Shown: positions 16,159 to 24,874 of the stretch, piece after piece
Layout of the letters: each line of letters begins with the position of its first letter
Numbering within the stretch: the first letter of the stretch is position 1
Origin: Pseudomonas sp. H3(2019)
GTDB lineage: Bacteria; Pseudomonadota; Gammaproteobacteria; Pseudomonadales; Pseudomonadaceae
Assembly: GCF_007713465.1 (NCBI RefSeq)
Contig: NZ_VMSG01000023.1
Coordinates: 1 to 64,000 of the forward strand
Direction: 5' to 3'
Length of the DNA: 64,000 bases
Notes under the pieces: model-generated
Told to the model about the DNA's origin: nothing
What the model saw: the letters and a program-made list of their open reading frames with translations, nothing else
Database searches by the model: none
Position numbers and translations under genes: made by a program

Positions 16159-17733
16159 TCAGTTAGGCGAATGGCTCCCTCTTTCGGTGATCGGCTGGGC
16201 TTTTGGGTTTGTGGAACCCAGGCGACCAAGAAACATAAGAGCAGCGGCCGCAGAGAATACGCTGAACACCGACAGGATCTGTAACAGGGTGTTGAATCCT
16301 GCGAGGTAGCAGGCGCGCAGGACGCCCACGGAGACTTGCTCAACTGAGGTAACAGCATGCGCCATATCGCCCATGACCAAGCGTTGAGCAATACTCCTGC
16401 ACTCGCCAGGCGTTAATGAGTGCGACACGCGATCCCCCAGCTGATGAGCGATCAGGGCTGCGAGCACCGCCAAAGTGATTGCCAGCGCCACGCCTTCGCT
16501 GGCGACGCGGGTGGTGTTGAATATTCCAGCGGCCATGCCAGCTCGTTCCTTGGGGACGACGCTGATTGCCAATCCATCCATCAATCCCCAGGGCAGGCCA
16601 GTACCGATGCCTATCAACAGCATTGCGGCGATGATCTGAAACCGATTCCCGACCATCTCAGTGCTGAGCCAATAGAGGCCGGCTGCGGCGATCAGGAAAC
16701 CGATGCCGCACAGCAGGCCGGCCGAAAACCAGCGGGTAAGGAATGCCGCGATCAGAGGGACAACGAGCATGGGGCCCGACAGGGCCATCATTATCAATCC
16801 AGCCTCGGAGGCGCTGCTGCCTTCAACCCCGATAAATCGGAATGGAAGCAGGACAATTAGCACGATGTAGCAATAGCAGGTGCCGATCGGGAGAATCTGA
16901 ACGCCGATGAAACGGGGGAAGCGGAACAGCGCCAGATCGAGCACCGGCGCGCTGGCACGATTTTCTACGACGATGAACAGCAGCAGAAATGTTGCCGCAA
17001 TTGCCAGCAAACAGAGCGTGATAGGGTCTGACCAGCCTTGCTCCGGTGCGAGAATGACTGCGATTGTGAAAGCCACCAGCATCCCCGAAAATGTCAGCAA
17101 CCCCGTGACATCCAGTCCGTGCTCATGATCAGAGCGGCTTTCACGCATTCTTGGAATGGCGAAAATCAGCGAGAGACCCGCAATAAGCGCTGTGCTCAGG
17201 AATATCGCACGCCATCCCAGATGTTCAATCAATACCCCTGACAACAACGGACCGAATGCCAGGCCGACGCCAAAGGTTGTGCCGAGCAGGCTGAAGGCGC
17301 GGGTCCGAGCGTGCCCTTCGAACTCCTGTGCCAGCGCGGCCGTGCCACTAGACAGTGCCGCGGCCGCCGCGACGCCCTGTGCGGCACGTAAAGTGTCCAG
17401 CCAAAAGATGTTCTGGACGGATGCCAACAGTACCGACACGACCATGAACAGCGACATACCCCAAGTAAAAAGGCGCTTACGTCCATAGCGATCGGCCAAT
17501 GTGCCGGAGGCCATTAAGAGACTGCCAAAACTGAGCATGAATGCGTTGGTGATCCAGGCTAGATCCTGGGGAGTGGCATCGAATGTCCGGCCTATGAACG
17601 GGGTGGCGACAGAGCCTCCAGTGAAACTCATTGGCAACACCAGAGCGGCCAGACAAATAGCCATCAGGATGGCCTGCTTGCCATTGGCCGGCGAGGTTTG
17701 AAGGGGCGTGGTCATGAACGCGTGTACCTGCAT
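16159..17733 (-). CDS. MFS drug transporter, DHA2 (EmrB/QacA) family
   Basis: 524 aa with about fourteen membrane segments, the DHA2 size. Motif A-like ADRYGRKRLFTWGMSLF lies after the second helix and the motif C region SSGTAALAQEF further on. It exports toxic organic compounds using the proton gradient. ATG 17715 (MTTPLQTS) is an alternative start 6 codons in. A LysR regulator gene diverges from it (123-bp gap), the normal control layout for such pumps. The substrate is not predictable. Confidence 0.87.
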   Translation of the reverse strand: MQVHAFMTTPLQTSPANGKQAILMAICLAALVLPMSFTGGSVATPFIGRTFDATPQDLAWITNAFMLSFGSLLMASGTLADRYGRKRLFTWGMSLFMVVSVLLASVQNIFWLDTLRAAQGVAAAAALSSGTAALAQEFEGHARTRAFSLLGTTFGVGLAFGPLLSGVLIEHLGWRAIFLSTALIAGLSLIFAIPRMRESRSDHEHGLDVTGLLTFSGMLVAFTIAVILAPEQGWSDPITLCLLAIAATFLLLFIVVENRASAPVLDLALFRFPRFIGVQILPIGTCYCYIVLIVLLPFRFIGVEGSSASEAGLIMMALSGPMLVVPLIAAFLTRWFSAGLLCGIGFLIAAAGLYWLSTEMVGNRFQIIAAMLLIGIGTGLPWGLMDGLAISVVPKERAGMAAGIFNTTRVASEGVALAITLAVLAALIAHQLGDRVSHSLTPGECRSIAQRLVMGDMAHAVTSVEQVSVGVLRACYLAGFNTLLQILSVFSVFSAAAALMFLGRLGSTNPKAQPITERGSHSPN

Positions 17734-17855
17734 GGGTTGATTTGCAGTGCACTCCTACAAGGAGCGTCGGTGTTCAAGGATTCTATAAAGGCGGCAATTG
17801 TAGATAAACTGGCTGGTATTCCAGTAATAGCCAACTAAAAGGATGTAATTGAGTC

Positions 17856-18761
17856 ATGGACAGCTTGAGTGGGGTGATCTCGTTCGTCAAAACGGCAGAG
17901 GCACTCAGTTTCATTGCTGCGGCAAGAGCTATGGGCATATCTGCGTCGGCGGTGGGCAAGAATGTTGCGAAGCTTGAGGCCTCTCTGAACGTGCGTTTGT
18001 TACACCGCAGCACCCGCAAGGTCAGTCTGACCGCTGAAGGCGAATTGTTTTACGAGCGCTGCCGCAAGATACTCGACGATCTTCAGGACGCTCGGGCGAT
18101 GCTTTCCCACGCCATGCAGGAGCCACGTGGACGCCTGCGTGTCAGCCTGCCGACTATTGGCTATCGGTTTTTACTGCCACACATGAATGACTTTCGAAGA
18201 GCCTATCCAGAGATCGAATTGGAGCTTGATTTCAACGATCAGTTGGTGGATGTGATCGAGGAGGGGTTTGACGTAGTGATTCGAAGCGGTGGGCTGGCCG
18301 ATTCGAAACTCATGTCCCGCCGGCTCGGGCCCTTTCGTTTCGTACTGTGCGCATCACCCGGGTACATCCAACGTAACGGCAGGCCTGGATCCCTCAACGA
18401 CCTAGAGCATCACGACTGCTTGCGCTATCGGTTTGCGACCACCGGAAAAATAATGGACTGGACCCTGTCCGCCGATCCTGCCGTCACCCAATTGCGTCTT
18501 CCCACCGCGCTGACATTGAACAATATGGAAGCGATGCTCATGGCTGTTATCGAGGGTCATGGAATTGCTTACGTTCCGGATTTCCTCGCCAGGCAAGCGT
18601 TAGCGGAGGGGCGCCTGGAAACAGTGCTTGACGGGCACTCCGACGATCAAGGTCAGTTCTGGGCGCTGTGGCCTTCAAACCGGCATCTTTCGCCCAAGAT
18701 CCGCGTTTTTGTGGACTTCGCTGCCGAGCGTTTTTTTCCAGGCAGCACTACCAAGTCGTAG
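17856..18761 (+). CDS. LysR-family regulator, divergent from the DHA2 pump
   Basis: 301 aa. The HTH region (SFIAAARAMGISASAVGKNV) is followed by the LysR substrate-binding domain, of the DsdC/PgrR-like subgroup that begins MDSL and contains HRSTRK. It very likely controls the exporter gene transcribed the other way. It is clearly related to the LysR at 31183, which also sits divergent from an MFS exporter. Confidence 0.9.
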   Translation: MDSLSGVISFVKTAEALSFIAAARAMGISASAVGKNVAKLEASLNVRLLHRSTRKVSLTAEGELFYERCRKILDDLQDARAMLSHAMQEPRGRLRVSLPTIGYRFLLPHMNDFRRAYPEIELELDFNDQLVDVIEEGFDVVIRSGGLADSKLMSRRLGPFRFVLCASPGYIQRNGRPGSLNDLEHHDCLRYRFATTGKIMDWTLSADPAVTQLRLPTALTLNNMEAMLMAVIEGHGIAYVPDFLARQALAEGRLETVLDGHSDDQGQFWALWPSNRHLSPKIRVFVDFAAERFFPGSTTKS

Positions 18762-18883
18762 TGCATGCTCTTTTCATTAGCGACTGCACGTTGCTACGGC
18801 ATTCGCTCCGAGCGGCGGTATATCGCCAGGGTAAGGCGGGTGATGCCGCTCGACCCCGATCCTTGTGTGGTCCAGAGTGGTCG

Positions 18884-18907
18884 AACCCCAGTAAATGCTG
18901 GGGTTTT
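18884..18907 (+). terminator. Rho-independent terminator after the LysR gene
   Basis: AACCCCAG (18884-18891), a 6-nt loop and CTGGGGTT (18898-18905) followed by TTT, 123 bp downstream of the LysR stop. The 18908-19119 gap up to the folD terminator holds no supported gene. Confidence 0.6.
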
Positions 18908-19119
18908 CCACTTTTGGCTACGCTGAAAAACCCAAAAAACATGTTATGAGTATGAGGCAGGAAAGCGCTATACGCCTGCTGTAGCGGTGCTTCAGATGAA
19001 AAATATTTAATCGTGTATCGGTGCTGTAACGGTCTGATTCAGGGGCTTCGCCGATGCTCGGGAGGTACGTAATGTGGTTACTTTGGCGTACGACGACACG
19101 GCTTGTTGGCATCAAACAA

Positions 19120-19145
19120 AGAACCCCGCCAATTGGCGGGGTTCT
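19120..19145 (-). terminator. folD terminator
   Basis: A perfect 11-bp stem, AGAACCCCGCC, loop AATT, GGCGGGGTTCT, 26 bp beyond the folD stop. On the minus strand it is followed by a T-rich stretch (TTGTTTGA). It marks the border between the accessory DNA and the conserved block. Confidence 0.85.
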
Positions 19146-19171
19146 GGTTTGCGCTGCAGAACAAGCCTGAC

Positions 19172-20026
19172 TCAACCGTGCAGGGTTTCCGCCGCGTACA
19201 GCGTGTTTTCCAGCAGGCAGGCGCGAGTCATCGGGCCGACACCGCCGGGTACTGGAGTAATCCAGCCGGCGCGGGGCAGGGCGGTTTCATAAATCACATC
19301 GCCTACCAGCTTGCCGTCTTCCTGGCGGTTGATGCCAACGTCGATGACGATGGCACCTTCCTTGATCCACTCACCTTTGACCAGGCCAGGTTTGCCGGCG
19401 GCGACTACAACCAGATCGGCGCGACCGACGTGGCCGGCCAGATCCTTGGTAAAGCGGTGGGTCACGGTCACGGTGCAACCGGCCAGCAGCAATTCCATCG
19501 CCATCGGGCGACCGACGATATTGGAGGCGCCAACAACCACTGCATCCATCCCGTAAAGATCGGCACCGGTGCTTTCCAGCAAGGTCATGATGCCTTTAGG
19601 GGTGCACGGGCGCAGCAGAGGGATGCGTTGTGCCAGGCGGCCGACGTTATAAGGATGGAAACCATCCACGTCTTTGTCCGGACGAATGCGCTCCAGTAGT
19701 TTGGAGGCGTCCAGGTGTTCAGGCAGAGGAAGCTGCAGCAGCACGCCGTCGATGTTCGGGTCGTCATTAAGACGGTCGATCAGTTGGGTCAGGGCCTGCT
19801 GGGTGGTGTCGGAGGGCAGGTCATAGGCTTGGGAGAGGAAGCCGACCTCTTCACAGTCTTTACGCTTGTGCGAGACATAAACCTGAGAGGCGGGATCGCT
19901 GCCGACCAGGATCACCGCGAGGCCTGGCGTGCGCAGGCCTTGCTGGCGACGCTCGGCGACACGTTTGGCGATCTGCTGGCGCAGGCTGGCGGCGATCGAT
20001 TTGCCGTCGATTAGTTGTGCAGTCAT
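19172..20026 (-). CDS. folD: Bifunctional methylenetetrahydrofolate dehydrogenase/cyclohydrolase
   Basis: 284 aa, full length. FolD converts 5,10-methylene-THF to 10-formyl-THF through an NADP-dependent oxidation and a cyclohydrolase step, feeding purine and fMet synthesis. Catalytic-site pieces are visible: YVSHKRKDCEEVGF with the conserved Lys, LLQLPLPEHLD, and the nucleotide-binding VVGASNIVGRPMA. It lies head to head with the tRNA cluster, as in other Pseudomonas genomes, and has its own terminator. Confidence 0.97.
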   Translation of the reverse strand: MTAQLIDGKSIAASLRQQIAKRVAERRQQGLRTPGLAVILVGSDPASQVYVSHKRKDCEEVGFLSQAYDLPSDTTQQALTQLIDRLNDDPNIDGVLLQLPLPEHLDASKLLERIRPDKDVDGFHPYNVGRLAQRIPLLRPCTPKGIMTLLESTGADLYGMDAVVVGASNIVGRPMAMELLLAGCTVTVTHRFTKDLAGHVGRADLVVVAAGKPGLVKGEWIKEGAIVIDVGINRQEDGKLVGDVIYETALPRAGWITPVPGGVGPMTRACLLENTLYAAETLHG

Positions 20027-20158
20027 TGCGCGTGATTAACCATCGAGAGGGGAAAGAAAAGAGAACGCATTCTCGCATGTCAGAACGTGAGGGCAAAGGC
20101 GCTTGGTCTGCAAATTCCCCTAAGCCCTTTAATTAAATGAATTTTTTTCAAAAAGGAT

Positions 20159-20185
20159 TTGACGGTCTCCAGGGGGGCCTATACT
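20159..20185 (+). promoter_or_regulatory. Promoter of the tRNA operon
   Basis: TTGACG (20159-20164) and TATACT (20180-20185) with a 15-bp, G-rich spacer, 117 bp before tRNA-Arg. The short spacer is unusual; TTTGAC one base earlier gives 16 bp. Confidence 0.6.
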
Positions 20186-20301
20186 ATTCGTCGCACTTGT
20201 CGGGCACAGCCTAGCACTGGTTAAGAAGGTCAGGCGGAATTACGGTTCTGCAAGGCTGAAAAGCACTTAGTTTGTAGTCCTTCAAGGGTACAGCTAACAA
20301 G

Positions 20302-20378
20302 GCGCCCGTAGCTCAGCTGGATAGAGCATCCGCCTTCTAAGCGGATGGTCGCAGGTTCGAGTCCTGCCGGGTGCGCCA
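20302..20378 (+). tRNA. tRNA-Arg (anticodon TCT)
   Basis: A 77-nt cloverleaf with encoded CCA. The acceptor strands GCGCCCG/CGGGTGC pair (one G-T), the anticodon loop TTCTAAG gives TCT (reads AGA), and the T arm is GGTTCGAGTCC. First gene of the cluster. Confidence 0.95.
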
Positions 20379-20410
20379 TTAGGCAGCTTTGGCACAAGTA
20401 ACGCGATATG

Positions 20411-20486
20411 GTGGGCGTAGCTCAGTTGGTAGAGCACGGGATTGTGACTCCCGTTGTCGTGGGTTCGATCCCCATCGTCCACCCCA
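20411..20486 (+). tRNA. tRNA-His (anticodon GTG), copy 1
   Basis: 76 nt with encoded CCA. The anticodon loop TTGTGAC gives GTG and the acceptor stem is GTGGGCG/CGTCCAC. It is identical to copy 2 at 20767. Its 3' part is repeated directly downstream. Confidence 0.95.
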
Positions 20487-20554
20487 TATTTCGAACGGGA
20501 TTGTGACTCCCGTTGTCGTGGGTTCGATCCCCATCGTCCACCCCATATTTCGAA
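20437..20554 (+). repeat. Perfect 59-bp tandem duplication of the tRNA-His 3' half
   Basis: Units 20437-20495 and 20496-20554 are identical. The second unit consists of the last 50 nt of tRNA-His (anticodon arm, T arm and acceptor 3' strand with CCA) plus TATTTCGAA. The extra copy lacks the 5' half and cannot fold into a tRNA by itself. Confidence 0.95.
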
Positions 20555-20555
20555 A

Positions 20556-20583
20556 GGCGCCAGATTTAACCGTCTGGCGCCTT
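20556..20583 (+). terminator. Hairpin after the first tRNA-His
   Basis: GGCGCCAGA, a short loop and TCTGGCGCC then TTTG. It is nearly the same as the hairpin after the second tRNA-His, showing that the tRNA-His-hairpin unit is duplicated. Processing or attenuation is possible, since tRNA-Leu follows. Confidence 0.6.
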
Positions 20584-20604
20584 TGCTTTGAACAGTAGCG
20601 AACC

Positions 20605-20689
20605 GCGGATGTGGTGGAATTGGTAGACACACTGGATTTAGGTTCCAGCGCCGCGAGGCGTAAGAGTTCGAGTCTCTTCATCCGCACCA
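20605..20689 (+). tRNA. tRNA-Leu (anticodon TAG)
   Basis: 85-nt class II tRNA with a long variable arm (CGCCGCGAGGCG). The anticodon loop TTTAGGT gives TAG, the acceptor stem is GCGGATG/CATCCGC, and CCA is encoded. Confidence 0.95.
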
Positions 20690-20766
20690 ATTAAAGCTTC
20701 AGTCTGGCCGTTGGGCGGGTTGGAGTTCGGCAAAGAAGTTGTTTGGCTTCTTTGTTACGCAATATG

Positions 20767-20842
20767 GTGGGCGTAGCTCAGTTGGTAGAGCACGGGATTG
20801 TGACTCCCGTTGTCGTGGGTTCGATCCCCATCGTCCACCCCA
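20767..20842 (+). tRNA. tRNA-His (anticodon GTG), copy 2
   Basis: 76 nt, identical to copy 1, ending with encoded CCA and followed by the same TATTTC context and hairpin. Last tRNA of the cluster. Confidence 0.95.
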
Positions 20843-20850
20843 TATTTCAA

Positions 20851-20884
20851 AAGGCGCCAGATTTAACAGTCTGGCGCCTTTTTT
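20851..20884 (+). terminator. Terminator of the tRNA operon
   Basis: AAGGCGCCAG, an A/T-rich loop, CTGGCGCCTT and a run of T. The following 20885-21242 stretch holds no gene that I can support, only the tig promoter region. Confidence 0.85.
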
Positions 20885-21152
20885 GTTTCAGCGGTTTGTA
20901 TGTTCAGCGACTGCAGGTTCCGGGTCGCAAGGGCAGGGCGTTTCGTCGTATTCATGTTACTCGATGATGCCGCCTTGCCCGCCAGCCTTGCTCGCAAGGT
21001 CGGCTGCCAGGGAGATGATTGGCACTCCTTCTATATAAGAAGGGTTGGCGCAGAGCCCTGGCGTGATTGGCTGTATTTGCCTCTGGGGCGAGGTGCATTC
21101 GTGCATCCGCACCCATAAATTGCCTGCTGCGTTTTTACCCGTTTTCAGTAGG

Positions 21153-21181
21153 GTGACTTCTTGAGTTTGACCCACTAGAAT
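21153..21181 (+). promoter_or_regulatory. Possible tig promoter
   Basis: TAGAAT at 21176-21181 is a good -10 element; the -35 (GTGACT, 21153-21158) is weak with a 17-bp spacer. It lies 61 bp before the tig start codon. Confidence 0.4.
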
Positions 21182-21242
21182 GCATGCCCTTGATTCTGGG
21201 GTCGGAAACGGCCGGCTAACGTCTGTGCAACGAGGAATATCC

Positions 21243-22553
21243 ATGCAAGTTTCTGTTGAAAATACTTCTGCTCTTGAGCGCCGCATGAGCATCACCGTGC
21301 CAGCTGAGCGCATTGAGACTCAAGTCAACAAGCGTCTGCAGCAGACTGCCCAAAAGGCCAAGATTGCAGGCTTCCGTCCTGGCAAAGTGCCGATGAGCGT
21401 GATCCGTCAGCGTTATGAAGCTGATGCGCGTCAGGAAGCTGTAGGCGATGTGATCCAGGCTTCTTTCTACGAAGCAATTGTCGAGCAAAAGCTGAACCCG
21501 GCTGGCGCTCCTTCGGTAGAGCCTAAAGTCCTGGAGAAGGGCAAGGATCTGGAATTCGTAGCAACGTTCGAAGTGTTCCCCGAGTTCACCGTTGCCGGTT
21601 TCGAATCCATCGCTGTCGAGCGCCTGAGCGCTGACGTGGCGGACGCCGATCTGGACAAAATGCTGGAAATCCTGCGCAAGCAGAACGTTCGTTTTGAAGT
21701 TGCCGATCGTGCCGCTCAGAACGAAGACCAACTGAACATCGATTTCGTTGGCAAGGTTGACGGTGAAGTGTTCGCCGGTGGCTCCGCCAAGGGCACCCAG
21801 CTGGTTCTGGGTTCCGGTCGCATGATCCCTGGCTTCGAAGAAGGCCTGGTTGGTGCTAAAGCGGGCGAAGAGCGCGTTCTGAACCTGACCTTCCCTGAGA
21901 ACTATCAGAACCTCGACCTGGCTAACAAGGCTGCCGAGTTCACCGTAACCGTGAACACCGTATCCGAGCCGAAACTGCCTGAATTGACCGAAGAATTCTT
22001 CGCTCAGTTCGGTATCAAAGAGTCTGGCATCGACGGTTTCCGTACCGAAGTTCGTAAGAACATGGAGCGCGAGCTGCGTCAGGCGATCAAATCCAAGGTC
22101 AAGAATCAGGTGATGGACGGTCTGCTGGCCGCCAACCCGATCGAAGTGCCAAAGGCTCTGCTGTCCAACGAGGTTGATCGTCTGCGTGTTCAGGCTGTTC
22201 AGCAGTTCGGTGGCAACATCAAGCCTGATCAACTGCCGGCCGAGCTGTTCGAAGAACAAGCCAAGCGTCGCGTTGTGCTGGGTCTGGTAGTGGCTGAAGT
22301 GGTCAAGCAGTACGACCTCAAGCCTGACGAAACCCGTGTTCGCGAGCTGATCCAGGAAATGGCTTCGGCTTATCAGGAGCCTGAGCAAGTCGTGTCCTGG
22401 TACTACAAGAACGACCAGCAACTGAACGAAGTCCGTTCGGTTGTGCTGGAAGAGCAAGTTGTGGATACTGTTCTTCAGAAAGCTAGCGTGACCGACAAAT
22501 CGGTCTCTTACGAAGAAGCGGTCAAGCCGGTAGAAGCTCCACAAGCCGACTGA
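21243..22553 (+). CDS. tig: Trigger factor, ribosome-associated chaperone
   Basis: 436 aa from ATG 21243 behind CGAGGAATATCC; the upstream in-frame ATG at 21180 has no similarity. Trigger factor binds nascent chains at the ribosome exit. The N-terminal ribosome-binding domain carries the signature GFRPGKVPM (residues about 44-52), a central FKBP-type prolyl isomerase domain spans about 150-240 (MIPGFEEGLVGAKAGE), and a long helical C-terminal domain binds substrate. It heads the conserved tig-clpP-clpX-lon block. Confidence 0.97.
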   Translation: MQVSVENTSALERRMSITVPAERIETQVNKRLQQTAQKAKIAGFRPGKVPMSVIRQRYEADARQEAVGDVIQASFYEAIVEQKLNPAGAPSVEPKVLEKGKDLEFVATFEVFPEFTVAGFESIAVERLSADVADADLDKMLEILRKQNVRFEVADRAAQNEDQLNIDFVGKVDGEVFAGGSAKGTQLVLGSGRMIPGFEEGLVGAKAGEERVLNLTFPENYQNLDLANKAAEFTVTVNTVSEPKLPELTEEFFAQFGIKESGIDGFRTEVRKNMERELRQAIKSKVKNQVMDGLLAANPIEVPKALLSNEVDRLRVQAVQQFGGNIKPDQLPAELFEEQAKRRVVLGLVVAEVVKQYDLKPDETRVRELIQEMASAYQEPEQVVSWYYKNDQQLNEVRSVVLEEQVVDTVLQKASVTDKSVSYEEAVKPVEAPQAD

Positions 22554-22579
22554 TTGTTTTTGCGTTAGAAGCACACACC

Positions 22580-22605
22580 ATAAGCCAGCTTTCGAGCTGG
22601 CTTAT
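22580..22605 (+). terminator. Hairpin between tig and clpP
   Basis: ATAAGCCAGCT, TTCG tetraloop, AGCTGGCTTAT: a perfect stem without a T run. It may work as an attenuator that still lets part of the tig transcript reach clpP. Confidence 0.55.
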
Positions 22606-22645
22606 GCGTATTCAAGACATAACTATTTGGGAGTGACTGCGAGAC

Positions 22646-23287
22646 ATGTCCCGCAATTCTTATTATCAGCAGAGCTCTGACATCCAGGCCGCAGGTGGTC
22701 TGGTCCCGATGGTTATCGAGCAGTCCGCCCGTGGCGAACGTGCCTATGACATCTACTCGCGCCTCCTCAAGGAGCGAGTGATCTTCCTGGTCGGCCCGGT
22801 AGAAGACTACATGGCCAACCTGGTCGCGGCGCAACTGCTGTTCCTTGAAGCGGAAAATCCGGACAAGGACATCCATCTTTACATCAACTCACCAGGCGGT
22901 TCGGTGACGGCGGGCATGTCGATCTACGACACCATGCAGTTCATCAAGCCTGACGTTTCCACCACCTGTATAGGTCAGGCCTGCAGCATGGGTGCTTTCC
23001 TGCTTGCCGGTGGTGCTGCGGGCAAGCGTTACTGCCTGCCGAACTCGCGCATGATGATTCACCAGCCATTGGGCGGTTTCCAGGGTCAGGCGTCGGACAT
23101 CGACATCCATGCCAAGGAAATCCTCCATATCCGCTCGCGCCTGAACTCGTTGTTGGCGTATCACACCGGTCAAAGCCTCGAAACCATTGAGCGCGACACC
23201 GAGCGTGACAACTTCATGAGCGCAGAGCGTGCGGCTGAATACGGCCTGATCGACTCGGTGATCGACAAACGTAAAATGCCCGCCTAA
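22646..23287 (+). CDS. clpP: ATP-dependent Clp protease proteolytic subunit
   Basis: 213 aa. A serine peptidase that forms the 14-mer proteolytic chamber used by ClpX and ClpA. The catalytic Ser is in CSMGAFLLAGG, the His in RMMIHQPLGG and the Asp further on (DIDIHAKEIL). The short N-terminal propeptide before the GLVPMVIE region is normal. Downstream are a hairpin and clpX. Confidence 0.97.
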   Translation: MSRNSYYQQSSDIQAAGGLVPMVIEQSARGERAYDIYSRLLKERVIFLVGPVEDYMANLVAAQLLFLEAENPDKDIHLYINSPGGSVTAGMSIYDTMQFIKPDVSTTCIGQACSMGAFLLAGGAAGKRYCLPNSRMMIHQPLGGFQGQASDIDIHAKEILHIRSRLNSLLAYHTGQSLETIERDTERDNFMSAERAAEYGLIDSVIDKRKMPA

Positions 23288-23325
23288 GCAGCTCAAATGC
23301 AGGTGGTTGGTTTAACTGGCCACCA

Positions 23326-23345
23326 GCGGGCTTGAAAAAGCCCGC
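23326..23345 (+). terminator. Hairpin between clpP and clpX
   Basis: GCGGGCTT, loop GAAA, AAGCCCGC. There is no T run, so partial termination or RNA stabilisation of clpP mRNA is likely rather than full stop. Confidence 0.5.
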
Positions 23346-23393
23346 AATTGCCTTCATCTTGTGTTGCAAGCCTATCGGATTTGGATCGATCGA

Positions 23394-24677
23394 ATGACTG
23401 ACACCCGCAACGGCGAGGACAACGGCAAGCTGCTCTATTGCTCCTTCTGTGGCAAAAGCCAGCATGAAGTGCGCAAATTGATTGCCGGCCCCTCGGTCTT
23501 TATCTGCGACGAGTGCGTCGACCTGTGCAATGACATCATCCGCGAGGAGGTGCAGGAAGCACAGGCCGAAAGCAGCGCGCATAAATTGCCTTCGCCTAAA
23601 GAAATCAGCGGCATCCTTGATCAGTACGTGATTGGTCAGGAACGTGCGAAAAAGGTTTTGGCCGTAGCGGTGTACAACCACTACAAACGCCTCAACCAGC
23701 GTGACAAAAAGAATGACGATGTCGAACTCGGCAAAAGCAACATCTTGCTGATCGGCCCTACAGGCTCGGGTAAAACCCTGCTTGCTGAAACTCTGGCCCG
23801 TTTGCTGAATGTGCCTTTCACCATCGCTGACGCAACCACCCTCACCGAGGCGGGTTATGTGGGTGAAGACGTTGAAAACATCATTCAGAAACTGTTGCAG
23901 AAGTGCGATTACGATGTAGAAAAAGCTCAAATGGGCATTGTCTACATCGATGAAATCGACAAGATTTCGCGCAAGTCTGACAACCCGTCCATCACCCGGG
24001 ACGTTTCCGGTGAAGGCGTGCAGCAGGCTCTGCTCAAGCTGATCGAAGGTACGGTCGCTTCCGTTCCGCCTCAAGGTGGTCGCAAGCACCCGCAGCAGGA
24101 ATTCCTTCAGGTCGACACCCGTAACATCCTGTTCATCTGCGGCGGTGCGTTCTCCGGTCTGGAAAAGGTTATTCAAAACCGTTCCACCCGTGGCGGCATT
24201 GGTTTCAACGCAGAAGTTCGCAGCAAGGAAGAAGGCAAGAAGGTGGGTGAGTCCCTGCGTGAAGTTGAACCTGACGATCTGGTCAAGTTCGGGCTGATCC
24301 CGGAATTCGTCGGCCGTCTGCCGGTTCTTGCAACGCTGGACGAGCTCGACGAGGCTGCGCTGATGCAGATCCTCACCGAGCCGAAAAATGCTCTGACCAA
24401 ACAGTATGCCAAGCTGTTCGAGATGGAAGGCGTAGACCTGGAGTTCCGGGCCGATGCACTGAAATCGGTCGCCAAGCGCGCACTGGAACGTAAAACCGGT
24501 GCTCGTGGATTGCGTTCGATCCTCGAAGGTGTGCTGCTCGACACTATGTATGAAATTCCCTCGCAGTCCGAGGTGAGTAAAGTAGTGATCGATGAAAGCG
24601 TTATAGAAGGCAAGTCCAAACCACTGTATCTCTACGAAAACAGTGAGCCGGCTGCCAAGGCAGCGCCAGACGCGTAA
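23394..24677 (+). CDS. clpX: ClpX, ATPase subunit of ClpXP
   Basis: 427 aa from ATG 23394; the open frame upstream to 23361 is not conserved. An N-terminal zinc-binding domain (CSFCGKS...CDECVDLC) is followed by an AAA+ module with Walker A GPTGSGKT and Walker B VYIDEIDKIS, then the C-terminal small domain. It unfolds tagged or damaged proteins and feeds them into ClpP. A strong terminator follows. Confidence 0.97.
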   Translation: MTDTRNGEDNGKLLYCSFCGKSQHEVRKLIAGPSVFICDECVDLCNDIIREEVQEAQAESSAHKLPSPKEISGILDQYVIGQERAKKVLAVAVYNHYKRLNQRDKKNDDVELGKSNILLIGPTGSGKTLLAETLARLLNVPFTIADATTLTEAGYVGEDVENIIQKLLQKCDYDVEKAQMGIVYIDEIDKISRKSDNPSITRDVSGEGVQQALLKLIEGTVASVPPQGGRKHPQQEFLQVDTRNILFICGGAFSGLEKVIQNRSTRGGIGFNAEVRSKEEGKKVGESLREVEPDDLVKFGLIPEFVGRLPVLATLDELDEAALMQILTEPKNALTKQYAKLFEMEGVDLEFRADALKSVAKRALERKTGARGLRSILEGVLLDTMYEIPSQSEVSKVVIDESVIEGKSKPLYLYENSEPAAKAAPDA

Positions 24678-24699
24678 GCGTCGCACTGCCGGATTCAAG

Positions 24700-24726
24700 A
24701 AGGGGCCTTCGGGCCCCTTTGCTTTT
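24700..24726 (+). terminator. clpX terminator
   Basis: AAGGGGCC, loop TTC, GGGCCCCTTT then GCTTTT, 23 bp after the clpX stop. It separates clpX from lon, which has its own promoter. Confidence 0.85.
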
Positions 24727-24787
24727 GCAGGAACTGCCGAAAGTTTTGGCCGCGTTCGGACGATCTTTACCGCGGTCTTTTAATCAG

Positions 24788-24816
24788 CTTGTTTTTTTCG
24801 AAAGCAGCCCCCATCT
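24788..24816 (+). promoter_or_regulatory. Sigma32-like heat-shock promoter of lon
   Basis: CTTGTTT (24788-24794), a 14-nt spacer and CCCCATCT (24809-24816) resemble the sigma32 consensus CTTGAAA/CCCCATNT. It lies 58 bp before the lon start. lon is a heat-shock gene in related bacteria, which fits. Confidence 0.6.
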
Positions 24817-24874
24817 TGGTTTCAAGCTTACTTCCATCTGTTTCCGGCCTTATGGCCGCCGTAGAGGCGAAATC

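Noticed and set aside
20294..20967. Open frames of 70-110 codons across the tRNA cluster on both strands
   Set aside because: They run through tRNA genes; the region is fully explained by tRNAs, the 59-bp repeat and hairpins.
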